A DNA stretch of 28,560 bases from JBBRWV01 sp038248985 (GTDB lineage Bacteria > Planctomycetota > Phycisphaerae > WQYP01). Under the pieces are notes generated by a model. The model was not told the DNA's origin, did not search any database, and saw only the letters and a program-made list of their open reading frames with translations. Location of the stretch: NCBI GenBank assembly GCA_038248985.1, contig JBBRWV010000033.1, forward strand, positions 1 to 28,560, written 5' to 3'. Positions 15,275-22,035 of this stretch are shown here, piece after piece. The translations under genes were made by a program, and so were the position numbers. Within the stretch, counting starts at the first letter, position 1. Each line of letters begins with the position of its first letter.

Positions 15275-15556
15275 TCAATACACTTCATCATGAGTGCCCA
15301 GGGTTTCGAAAAGGATTGCTTGTTCTGGGCCGTGATGAACGAAGGTAAAGATGATGCGGAGGTCATAGCCGGCGCTGCATGCCCATGATCCGGCGAGCGT
15401 GCCCTTGAGGCGATGAGATTTCAATCCGGGATGAAAAGGGTCGTCTGAAAGCTGCAGCAGCACAGCTTCAAGGTTCTTGGCGAAGGAGGGATTTTTTTTG
15501 AGAAAGCGTTTGGCGGCCCGGACAAAGGGTGTCGAACGGAGGAGAAGGTAACTCAT
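15275..15556 (-). CDS. RelE/YafQ-type mRNA interferase toxin (module 2)
   Basis: A 93-residue product matching the YafQ-like branch of RelE toxins. It has RAAKRFLKKNPSF near the start, then DDPFHPGLKSHRLKGTLAGSW (broken by family-typical turns), YDLRIIF, and the signature ending ETLGTHDEVY. In this family the His/Asp residues near the end take part in mRNA cleavage on the ribosome. Its ATG overlaps the antitoxin stop by four bases (ATGA, 15553-15556), the tight coupling usual for such pairs. It lies 170 bases upstream of acsA on the same strand but acsA has its own promoter. Confidence 0.88.
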   Translation of the reverse strand: MSYLLLRSTPFVRAAKRFLKKNPSFAKNLEAVLLQLSDDPFHPGLKSHRLKGTLAGSWACSAGYDLRIIFTFVHHGPEQAILFETLGTHDEVY

Positions 15557-15768
15557 TTCAGGAGGGCTTTCATGATCTGTCGGGCGGATGCCGGTTTGGT
15601 TTTTCCGGCGGCATGCTCACGGCGGGCCTTGAGGACGTCGCGTTTCAACCGGGCGCGGCGTTCTTCAATGGTGGAATGCTGCAGAACCTTCAGTAGGGTT
15701 TCTCTTTCTTCGAGACTCAGGCGTTCGGTGGCTTCAAGAACATTACTGAAACCGGCTGATTTCCGCAT
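15553..15768 (-). CDS. Antitoxin of module 2
   Basis: A 71-residue, highly charged, mostly helical protein (ATERLSLEERETLLKVLQHS, then RRARLKRDVLKARREHAAGK) with no recognisable DNA-binding fold. It resembles the small helical antitoxins often found with YafQ/RelE toxins. ATG 15768 is preferred over an upstream in-frame start because AGGAG lies 7 bases before it and the promoter -10 at 15796-15801 would leave the longer form without a leader. It overlaps the toxin by four bases. Confidence 0.78.
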   Translation of the reverse strand: MRKSAGFSNVLEATERLSLEERETLLKVLQHSTIEERRARLKRDVLKARREHAAGKTKPASARQIMKALLK

Positions 15769-15795
15769 GGAATCACTCCTGAGACTCTCATAGGC

Positions 15796-15823
15796 ATTAT
15801 AACGTTGCGCACTCGGCGAACAA
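15796..15823 (-). promoter_or_regulatory. Promoter of toxin-antitoxin module 2
   Basis: Minus strand: TTGTTC (15818-15823), 16-base spacer, and a consensus TATAAT (15796-15801). The leader to ATG 15768 is about 20 bases. Confidence 0.6.
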
Positions 15824-15881
15824 TATCGCAATTTTATCCGGGGGTTGTCGGCGGTCCTTCCTGGAGCCGGGGGCGATGATC

Positions 15882-15903
15882 GTCATCGGCGCGAAGCCGT
15901 ATT
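15882..15903. repeat. Displaced copy of the M16 gene 3' end (22 bases)
   Basis: These 22 bases are identical to 16024-16045, which lies inside the C-terminal codons of the M16 peptidase gene. Read leftward in frame this copy also encodes YGFAPMTI, as in the gene, then diverges. It lies in the 224-base gap between the M16 gene and module 2. It looks like a gene-end remnant from a duplication or insertion. Confidence 0.6.
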
Positions 15904-15992
15904 CGCGTGCAGGTCTTTGGCTTCAAGAAACGCGGGGCTGCCCATAGTGTTATAGCGTCATTCTTTATAGCGGTTCGAAACGGGGTTTGAGC

Positions 15993-17222
15993 TTATGACG
16001 CGTTGGGCCCCAGCGTATCAATGGTCATCGGCGCGAAGCCGTATTTTTCGGAGACGCGCTGCAGTTGATCGCGGGTGATGGAATCGAGCATGGCGATGTC
16101 CTGCTCAAGGGTGCGGTACTCGCGATTGTAGGTCCAGCGTTGGGCAAGGCCGCGCATGCGGCCGAGGGTGGATTCGCCCTGCAGCACCAGGGAGGTGCCG
16201 ATCTTGGTTTTGCTGCGGTGGACTTCCTCTTCGGTGAGGCCTTCCTTGAGGACTTGGTCGAGCTCGCCGAGGAGAATGCCTTCGACCTGGGCGGCGCGTT
16301 GGGGGTCGCAACTGGCGTAGATCATGAACGAGCCGGTGTGGTCGTGCGGATAGAAGGAGAAATCAGCTTCGTCGGCCAGACCGGTTTCGACGAGCGCCCA
16401 ATAGAGGCGCGAGCCTTCGTGATCGCCGAGGACGTCAGAGAGGACCATGGCGGCGTAGCGGTCGTCATCCTGGGCGGAGGGGCCGGGGCAGAGGCCGGCG
16501 ACGTAGTGGCGTTTGAGTTTTTCATCGCGAATGGGGTGCCGTTTGGCCGCGAGGACCGGGTTTTGGCAAACGCGTTGTACGTCGAGGTGTTTCCAGTGAC
16601 CGCAATATTTTTCGGCCAGGGCGATGGTCTCGGCGAAATCGACCTTGCCGGCGACGGCGAGGACCATGTTTCCCGGGCCGTAGCGGGCATCAAAGTAGGT
16701 GCGCATTTGATCGCGGGAAAGAGCGGTGATCGATTCCTTGCTGCCGAGGACGGAGTTGGCCATGGAGTGGCCGACGAAGTGATCGGCCATGAGGGCTTCG
16801 AAGAGGACGTGGCTGGGACGATCGAGGTAGAGGGCGATCTCTTCGAGGATGACTTTTTTTTCCATGTCGAAGTCGGCATCGGCGATTTTGGGCCGCAGCA
16901 TGTCGGAGAGGAGATCGAGCGCGCGCTCCTGGAATTCGGGGAGGACCTGGGCGTAGTAGCAGGTGACTTCGTTACTGGTGAAGGCGTTGTTCTTGGCGCC
17001 GATTTCGTCGAATTCCCGATTGACGTCATCGCTGCTGCGCTTGGCGGTGCCTTTGAACATCATGTGTTCAAGAAAGTGGGAGACGCCGGAGACTTGGGGC
17101 GCTTCATCGCGCGAGCCGGTTTTGACCATGAAGCCCATGGCGACGGAGTGGGCGTTGGGATTGATCTCCACGAGCACGTCGAGGCCGTTGGAGAGTTGGG
17201 TATTTTTGAATTCGAGGGCCAT
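15993..17222 (-). CDS. M16 family zinc peptidase (active subunit)
   Basis: A 409-residue pitrilysin-type (M16B) metallopeptidase. The inverted zinc motif HFLEH is at 49-53, with the distal Glu pair in VILEEIALY (about 127-128). The usual second half-domain follows (YFDARYGPGNMVLAVAGKV). No signal peptide is visible, so it is either cytoplasmic or exported by another route. ATG 17222 has AGGA about 7 bases upstream. It lies 81 bases after a second M16 gene that lacks the zinc motif. Adjacent active/inactive M16 pairs are known to act as heterodimers, as in mitochondrial processing peptidase and bacterial homologues. Substrate unknown. Confidence 0.92.
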   Translation of the reverse strand: MALEFKNTQLSNGLDVLVEINPNAHSVAMGFMVKTGSRDEAPQVSGVSHFLEHMMFKGTAKRSSDDVNREFDEIGAKNNAFTSNEVTCYYAQVLPEFQERALDLLSDMLRPKIADADFDMEKKVILEEIALYLDRPSHVLFEALMADHFVGHSMANSVLGSKESITALSRDQMRTYFDARYGPGNMVLAVAGKVDFAETIALAEKYCGHWKHLDVQRVCQNPVLAAKRHPIRDEKLKRHYVAGLCPGPSAQDDDRYAAMVLSDVLGDHEGSRLYWALVETGLADEADFSFYPHDHTGSFMIYASCDPQRAAQVEGILLGELDQVLKEGLTEEEVHRSKTKIGTSLVLQGESTLGRMRGLAQRWTYNREYRTLEQDIAMLDSITRDQLQRVSEKYGFAPMTIDTLGPNAS

Positions 17223-17260
17223 GTTTTTTCCTGCGCTAAAAACTGAACACTGAACCAATG

Positions 17261-17298
17261 AACCACAGAGTCACAGAGAGACGGAGGCCGCACAGAGG
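17261..17298. repeat. Iterated CACAGAG intergenic element
   Basis: CACAGAG occurs at 17264-17270, 17272-17278 and 17291-17297, in the 81-base gap between the two M16 genes. On the other strand it reads as CTCTGTG repeats directly after the upstream gene's stop. It resembles dispersed 'CTCTGTG' intergenic elements I have seen in many environmental genomes; function unknown. Confidence 0.45.
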
Positions 17299-17303
17299 GG
17301 CGA

Positions 17304-18569
17304 TCACGTTTCCACTTTCAAGGCTTCCGGGCCGACGGTGACGAGGGTGACGTTTCGGATGGGGTTGGCGGAGAGGTAGTCGTTGACGCGGGCGAGGGTG
17401 ACTGAATCGATCAGGAGGCGGAGTTCTTCGAGGGTGCGTGTGCGGCCGCGCTGGTAGATGTCGTAGGCGAGCGAGCCGGCGCGCGAGCCGGAGGATTCGC
17501 CCTGCATGATAACGCGGGCCTTCATCATGGTTTTGGCGCGTTCGAGTTCGTCGCGGGTAATGCCGTTGGAGAGGCGATGCAGTTCGACAAAAAAGGAATC
17601 GAGCGTGCGTTGGGCGCGGTCCGGGGCGGTGCCGGCGTAGCCGAAGATGGCGGCGCGATCGCGGAAGGAGTGATATCCAGCGTGGATGGAATAGCAGAGG
17701 CCTTGTTTTTCGCGGACTTCGACGAAGAGCCGCGCGCCCATGCCGCCGGAGAGGACATTGAGCGTGGTTTGGACGAGGATGGAATCGGGATGGTTGTCGG
17801 GGAGGGTGTCGTAGGCGAGGCCGATCTGGACTTGGTTGGTTTGCTGGGTTTCATGATGGGTGCCGCACGGGGCTTTTCTGGCGGGCCATGCGACGGCAGG
17901 CGGGGCGACCCATGTGCCGAAGGCTTTTTCGGTGGCGTCTTTGAGGGCGGGCCAGTCAAAAGCACCGGCGACGGAGAGGATCGCGCCCTGGGGAGTGAAG
18001 CGTTGGGCGAAATCGGAGCGCAGTTTTTCGGCGGACATGGCTTCGACATCCTGGCGTATGCCGGAAGTGGAGCGGCCGAAGGGGAAATCGTAGTGGCGCT
18101 CACGCAAGAGGATGGAGAGCTTGCTGGAGGGTTCATCTTCGATGGCACTGAGTTGTTGGAGGGCGAGATCCTGCGAGGGGGCGAAGCCGTCATCGTGCAG
18201 GTGGGGGGCGCGGACGATATCCGCATAGACGGGCAGGATGCCGAGGAGGTTGGAGCCGAGGAGCGAGGCGGAGAAGCGGGTGAAGAGGGTTTCGGCCTGT
18301 GAGCCGCGTTGAGTGCCGAGGTCATCGAGGTAGGCGGAGAGGGCGCGGGAATCGCGTGAGCCGGCACCCCGGAGGACCCATTCAGCGACGACGGAGGAGG
18401 CACCGGAGGCATCGAGGGGGTCATTGGCGGCACCGGCGGGGATGAGGAGGGTCATGGCGGCGGAGCGTACGGCGGGGATGGCTTCAGCGACTAAGGTAAG
18501 GCCATTGCTCAACTTGTGCGCGTATTGGGTCGTCGAATCCAACGCGGTTACGGGGGAAGGTGCCGTCAC
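17304..18569 (-). CDS. M16 family peptidase-like protein (zinc motif absent)
   Basis: A 421-residue M16B homologue. Where the active subunit has HFLEH, this one reads SSVVAEW, so it cannot bind zinc and is presumably the non-catalytic partner. It keeps the C-terminal Arg/Tyr region (GGMGARLFVEVREKQGLCYS, then FGYAGTAP), which completes the substrate site in M16 dimers. The GTG at 18569 is chosen because GAGGAG stands 6 bases upstream and the length then fits the family. It is the first gene of a two-gene unit with the active subunit. A possible -10 (TACAAT, 18614-18619) lies upstream. Confidence 0.88.
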   Translation of the reverse strand: MTAPSPVTALDSTTQYAHKLSNGLTLVAEAIPAVRSAAMTLLIPAGAANDPLDASGASSVVAEWVLRGAGSRDSRALSAYLDDLGTQRGSQAETLFTRFSASLLGSNLLGILPVYADIVRAPHLHDDGFAPSQDLALQQLSAIEDEPSSKLSILLRERHYDFPFGRSTSGIRQDVEAMSAEKLRSDFAQRFTPQGAILSVAGAFDWPALKDATEKAFGTWVAPPAVAWPARKAPCGTHHETQQTNQVQIGLAYDTLPDNHPDSILVQTTLNVLSGGMGARLFVEVREKQGLCYSIHAGYHSFRDRAAIFGYAGTAPDRAQRTLDSFFVELHRLSNGITRDELERAKTMMKARVIMQGESSGSRAGSLAYDIYQRGRTRTLEELRLLIDSVTLARVNDYLSANPIRNVTLVTVGPEALKVET

Positions 18570-18613
18570 GCGAAACTCCTCTGGGCAAAGACAAGTGGGA
18601 ACTGTGCAGGCGA

Positions 18614-18642
18614 ATTGTAGGCCACCAGCGGATAGCCCGAAA
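18614..18642 (-). promoter_or_regulatory. Possible promoter of the M16 pair
   Basis: Minus strand -10 TACAAT (18614-18619), with TTTCGG 17 bases upstream (18637-18642). The -10 is good but the -35 is poor. Confidence 0.3.
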
Positions 18643-18716
18643 GGCTTTTTGGGGCGAATAATGGGGGTTCCGCGGGGGGGAATTTTCCCTTTCCTGAAAA
18701 AATTCGCATTTCTTTC

Positions 18717-18744
18717 TTGCCGTGGCAAAAAGGCGGCCTATCCT
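18717..18744 (+). promoter_or_regulatory. Possible promoter of the coiled-coil lipoprotein gene
   Basis: TTGCCG (18717-18722), 16 bases, TATCCT (18739-18744), giving a leader of roughly 95 bases before ATG 18848. It is a weak match to consensus. Confidence 0.35.
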
Positions 18745-18847
18745 ATTTAAGGGGTGAGCGCGTCTGAAAAAGGCCGTCGCTCTCCCAGTGACGCACATGT
18801 CTCAAGTGTATTGGACATATTTTTCTAACCCTTGAAGGAGGATTCTC

Positions 18848-19318
18848 ATGATTACACGTTCTATTCTCACCGGTGCATTGTTGGCTGGTGCCTTGGGCTT
18901 GGCGGCTTGTGGCGACAACAGCACGGCGCCGTCTGTAGACAAGGCCAATCAGAACGCGGCCGATGCCGCGAAGATGAAGAAAGAATCGGATCGCGCGACG
19001 GCGGATGCCGTGAAGATGGCGGAAGAGAAGAAGAAAGAAACCGACAAAATGACGGCGGATGGCGCGAAGTGGGCGGAAGAGAAGAAGGATGAAGCGGTCC
19101 GGGAAGCCGCCTTGGCGAAAGATCAGGCGCAAAAGCTGATCGATGACGCCGGGGCCTACATCAAGGATGGCAAATATGACTTGGCCCAGACGACCATCAA
19201 TGCGCTCAAGACCCTGCGTCCGAAGCTGAACGTGGAAATGCAGGGCAAGATTGACCAGTTGACGCAAACACTCGAAACAGTGAAGAAGTCCGGGGCGGAC
19301 ATCAAGATTCCCAGCTAA
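18848..19318 (+). CDS. Small coiled-coil lipoprotein, function unknown
   Basis: A 156-residue exported lipoprotein. The signal peptide MITRSILTGALLAGALGLAAC has its lipidation Cys at 21. Residues about 33-85 are a charged Ala/Lys/Glu coiled coil built on a near-repeat: TADAVKMAEEKKKETDK followed by TADGAKWAEEKKDEAVR. The C-terminal third (IDDAGAYIKDGKYDLAQTTIN and on) looks like helical-hairpin tetratricopeptide-type sequence ending ADIKIPS. A strong GGAGG stands 7 bases before the ATG. It could be a cell-wall-associated spacer or a chaperone-like envelope protein, but nothing proves this. It is divergent from the M16 pair and ends at a bidirectional terminator. Confidence 0.85.
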   Translation: MITRSILTGALLAGALGLAACGDNSTAPSVDKANQNAADAAKMKKESDRATADAVKMAEEKKKETDKMTADGAKWAEEKKDEAVREAALAKDQAQKLIDDAGAYIKDGKYDLAQTTINALKTLRPKLNVEMQGKIDQLTQTLETVKKSGADIKIPS

Positions 19319-19348
19319 GAGTTCTCCTTCATGGAGTTCTCCTTCATG
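19319..19348. repeat. 15-base tandem duplication after the lipoprotein gene
   Basis: GAGTTCTCCTTCATG is present twice in direct succession (19319-19333 and 19334-19348), immediately after the lipoprotein stop codon and before the terminator. It is probably a recent slippage duplication. Confidence 0.8.
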
Positions 19349-19362
19349 CCGGGATGAAAATT

Positions 19363-19399
19363 AAAAAAGCCGCTGCGGGGCGACCCGTAGCGGCTTTTT
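19363..19399. terminator. Bidirectional rho-independent terminator
   Basis: An A-tract then GCCGCT-g-CGGG, a 4-base loop, CCCG-t-AGCGGC and a T-tract. The stem is long and GC-rich with one internal mismatch, and has A/T tracts on both sides, so it can end transcripts from either direction. It lies 45 bases after the lipoprotein stop and 23 bases after the convergent EF-hand gene stop. Confidence 0.88.
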
Positions 19400-19421
19400 G
19401 TTGGGCAGTTGCTGGCGAATT

Positions 19422-21728
19422 TTAGTCGGGTGCCGAGAGGGTGGGCGGTTTTTCTGCGGCGGCCTTGTCGGCGGCGGCTTTCACAGCGGCCTCATGGGCG
19501 CGTTGGGTGGCGGCTTGTTCTTTGCGTTCAACGTAGCCGCTCTTTTGCATCAGGCCGGGCATGTAGTATTCAATGCAGCCGAAGTACCAGGCCCCAGCGC
19601 CGGCCGCGAGCAGGACGACCAACACGATGGCCAGGGCAATCAGGCGGTTGCGCACCGTATGATTTTCGGCGAACGGATCGACCAGGTCGCGTTTCGATCC
19701 GGCGGGGATGCGGGGGATACCGGTCAACGATCGACCAAACGGTATGTTCATCTTGGCGCGGGCGTTCACGGCCCAGCCATTGGCATCGAGGATGGGGCCG
19801 AGGTTGCGCTGGCGAAGTTTCAACCAGGCGATCACCATTGAGGGAAGGGAAATCAGCAGGATCAACAGCAGGAAATAGAGCGGCAGGTAGTAAAACGGCG
19901 TGCCGGTGAGCCATTGCATAAAAATGCCCAGGGCCCCGGTGATCGCCCCCACGGCGACGCCCAATGCGGCCACGACGCCGATATCCATCTTTTTCGCCGG
20001 CGGGGGTGGCACCACCGGCGGCAATTTGCCCGCTTCCAAGGCGGCGGAAGTGTTGGCCGCGGCAGTTTGCAGGCGGGCTTCCGAGGCCGCATCGGCGGCG
20101 GCGGCGCGCTTGGCGATGATTTCCTCCACCCAGCGAATGACCCGTTTGTAAGGCAGCCAAAATGCCTGCCGAATGCTGATCGGGTTATCGATGATCTTGG
20201 TGATGGTCGCATCCCAATCGTGGCCCTGGCGGTCGTAGAAGATGCCGTTGCGGCCAACCATCAGATTTTCCGAGTCGCCATCGGTAAACGCGGCGGCGAT
20301 GGTCATTTTTTCGCCGGTGGCTTTGCGGGTCAGATCGCAATAGGCCAGGTAGCTGCGGGAGAGATGGGCCATCAGGCCGTGGCGTCCGGCGTCTTCGACG
20401 CGGACACAGAGGTCGCAGCTGCGTTGATCGAGGTAGAGCGTGCCGGCCTGGAAGATGGCTTTGTCTTTGCGCCTGTAGAAATCGCGGAACGACACGAAAT
20501 TGTTGAGCAGTTTGAACAAGTCACGGTAGTAGCGCACAAGTCGATCGACGCTGGCGATGGTGTTGGCCTCGGACTCCAGCGCTTGGTCCTTTTCCAGCAA
20601 TTCGGTGATCGTCTTTTTGTAAGGCCCCGCCAGGATTTCCTGCGCCCGCGCGTCGCCCAATTTTTCCACCGTGCCACCCGTTTTGGCGGCCAGCCAGGCG
20701 TCAAAGGGCGCAAACTTCGCCACGATCGTCGCCCACTCGGTCTCGGTGAGTGAAGTCTTATCGCCCAGCAAGGGCTTGACGACCTGGGAATTAAACGTTT
20801 GCATGGCCACGCGCCAACCCGGGTTTACGCTCTCATCCAAAGGCAGCGGACGGCTGGCCTCGACGCGCGCCAGCGGAAAAGCCGCCAGTTCCGTGCCGGC
20901 CAGCGACAGTTCCTTGGCGGCGACGACCACGTATTCTTCGACGGCTTTATTGACGGCGGCCGCAGCGCGCGGGTCAAAGCTGGTCAATCGGCAACGGGCA
21001 AAATAATCTTCGATTTTAGGTTCGACCGCCCGCACCGCGTCGGCGGCAGCCTTGGTGTTGGCCCCCAACGGCAGGAGGCTCGCATCGCGATTGGATTTGG
21101 CCCGCCAGCCCACATAGGCTTCGGCCCCGGCGAAAAACAAATCCAGCTTGGCGATGTTGATGCCGAGCTTGCCGGAGCGATCCGGTTCGCCGCCCATGCA
21201 GGAGATGATGTCAGCGATCACGGCTTGCGTGGCCGCGTCATCGGCGGCATCGGCGGGGATAATTCCATCGCCGTTGAAACGCGTCTGCGCGAAGATTTTC
21301 ACGGTATCGGTGGTGTCGTCCACGCTGATGGTTGCGGCGTCGGGCTTGCCGAGATTGACCAGTATCTGCTTGGCTGACGCGCGGAGCGCCTGGCCCTCGA
21401 CCGTCGCATCGTTGATCGAGGCCAGTGGCAGGGCGGCGGGAGATTGCAGCAGTTCATCGGGATTCTTGAGCATCGCCACGGTCCATTTGCCTGCGGCAAT
21501 GATTTCCGGAGCGCGAATCCGCCCATCCTTATCCGTATCCACCAGGTCGAGCGTCTTAGTGTCAAATTCCAAACCGCGCGTCGGGCAAGCCAGCGCTACC
21601 CACAGTTTCTGATCCAGCAAATCCAGCGAGCCAATATCCTCCCCACATGTCAGGCGCACCTGGTCAAACCCGCCCGCGCGAAAAAAATGCCAGGGATAAC
21701 GACTATTTTCCGCAGCAGTTTCCGACAT
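19422..21728 (-). CDS. EF-hand-containing large membrane protein, function unknown
   Basis: A 768-residue product, with ATG 21728 preceded by AAGGTAGGG. A canonical EF-hand loop DTDKDGRIRAPE lies at 64-75 (Asp1, Asp3, Asp5, Gly6, Ile8, Glu12). Two degenerate ones follow (FNGDGIIPADAADD near 155, DRSGKLGINIAKLD near 185). Next comes a long helical soluble region with a CDLC pair in RSCDLCVRVEDAGRHG. The last third has a Pro-rich linker (LPPVVPPPPAKK), two adjacent hydrophobic helices, a loop, and a third helix followed by an Ala/Lys tail. There is no signal peptide, so the N-terminal domain is probably cytoplasmic. I recognise no named family. Calcium sensing at a membrane is a guess from the EF-hand alone. 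Confidence 0.8.
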   Translation of the reverse strand: MSETAAENSRYPWHFFRAGGFDQVRLTCGEDIGSLDLLDQKLWVALACPTRGLEFDTKTLDLVDTDKDGRIRAPEIIAAGKWTVAMLKNPDELLQSPAALPLASINDATVEGQALRASAKQILVNLGKPDAATISVDDTTDTVKIFAQTRFNGDGIIPADAADDAATQAVIADIISCMGGEPDRSGKLGINIAKLDLFFAGAEAYVGWRAKSNRDASLLPLGANTKAAADAVRAVEPKIEDYFARCRLTSFDPRAAAAVNKAVEEYVVVAAKELSLAGTELAAFPLARVEASRPLPLDESVNPGWRVAMQTFNSQVVKPLLGDKTSLTETEWATIVAKFAPFDAWLAAKTGGTVEKLGDARAQEILAGPYKKTITELLEKDQALESEANTIASVDRLVRYYRDLFKLLNNFVSFRDFYRRKDKAIFQAGTLYLDQRSCDLCVRVEDAGRHGLMAHLSRSYLAYCDLTRKATGEKMTIAAAFTDGDSENLMVGRNGIFYDRQGHDWDATITKIIDNPISIRQAFWLPYKRVIRWVEEIIAKRAAAADAASEARLQTAAANTSAALEAGKLPPVVPPPPAKKMDIGVVAALGVAVGAITGALGIFMQWLTGTPFYYLPLYFLLLILLISLPSMVIAWLKLRQRNLGPILDANGWAVNARAKMNIPFGRSLTGIPRIPAGSKRDLVDPFAENHTVRNRLIALAIVLVVLLAAGAGAWYFGCIEYYMPGLMQKSGYVERKEQAATQRAHEAAVKAAADKAAAEKPPTLSAPD

Positions 21729-21772
21729 AAAACCCTACCTTCTTTTCCTTGGATGCTTTGACCACTGGAATG

Positions 21773-21801
21773 TCCCTCGACACAAATGGGAAATCCCTCG
21801 A
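21773..21801. promoter_or_regulatory. Two direct 8-base repeats 21 bases apart
   Basis: TCCCTCGA occurs at 21773-21780 and 21794-21801. Their starts are 21 bases apart, so both face the same side of the helix, as in tandem operator sites. They lie 45-73 bases upstream of the leftward EF-hand gene, in its probable promoter region. Confidence 0.45.
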
Positions 21802-21805
21802 GCAA

Positions 21806-21860
21806 CCCGTGGTGACTCGCCGCTGATTATCCACGGGAGGTTCGCAATTGTCACGAACCT
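21806..21860. promoter_or_regulatory. Two adjacent inverted repeats before the pyrimidine operon promoter
   Basis: CCCGTGG (21806-21812) pairs with CCACGGG (21831-21837). Immediately next, AGGTTCG (21838-21844) pairs with CGAACCT (21854-21860). Both have perfect 7-base arms. They sit just upstream of the -35 at 21875 and are candidates for an activator or repressor binding site for the divergent gene pair. Confidence 0.5.
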
Positions 21861-21874
21861 TCTGCATATTCCAA

Positions 21875-21902
21875 TTGCATCGCCCTCCTGCATGGATATA
21901 CT
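21875..21902 (+). promoter_or_regulatory. Promoter of the pyrimidine catabolism operon
   Basis: TTGCAT (21875-21880), 16-base spacer, TATACT (21897-21902). Transcription would begin near 21909, giving a leader of about 127 bases to ATG 22036. The hexamer CAATTG appears at 21845-21850 and again overlapping the -35 at 21872-21877. Confidence 0.6.
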
Positions 21903-22035
21903 CCCACGGTACACCCCCAAACGTGGCGAATCGGAGGAAACGGCGTGTACGAAAAACGCGGGCGTTGCCGCGCGCGTTTCGTCTCCTCACCATTTTCCCC
22001 GGGATTTACCACGGGCTTTTGAAGGGAATTTGCGT

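Noticed and set aside
16065..17246. A plus-strand frame of 393 residues opposite the M16 gene
   Set aside because: It is antisense to the zinc peptidase, with composition that mirrors the opposite strand and no domain.
18600..22035. A dif/XerCD recombination site at the skew switch
   Set aside because: I scanned by eye for a 28-base partially palindromic site with an AT-rich centre and found nothing close to known dif sequences. A computed search would be needed.
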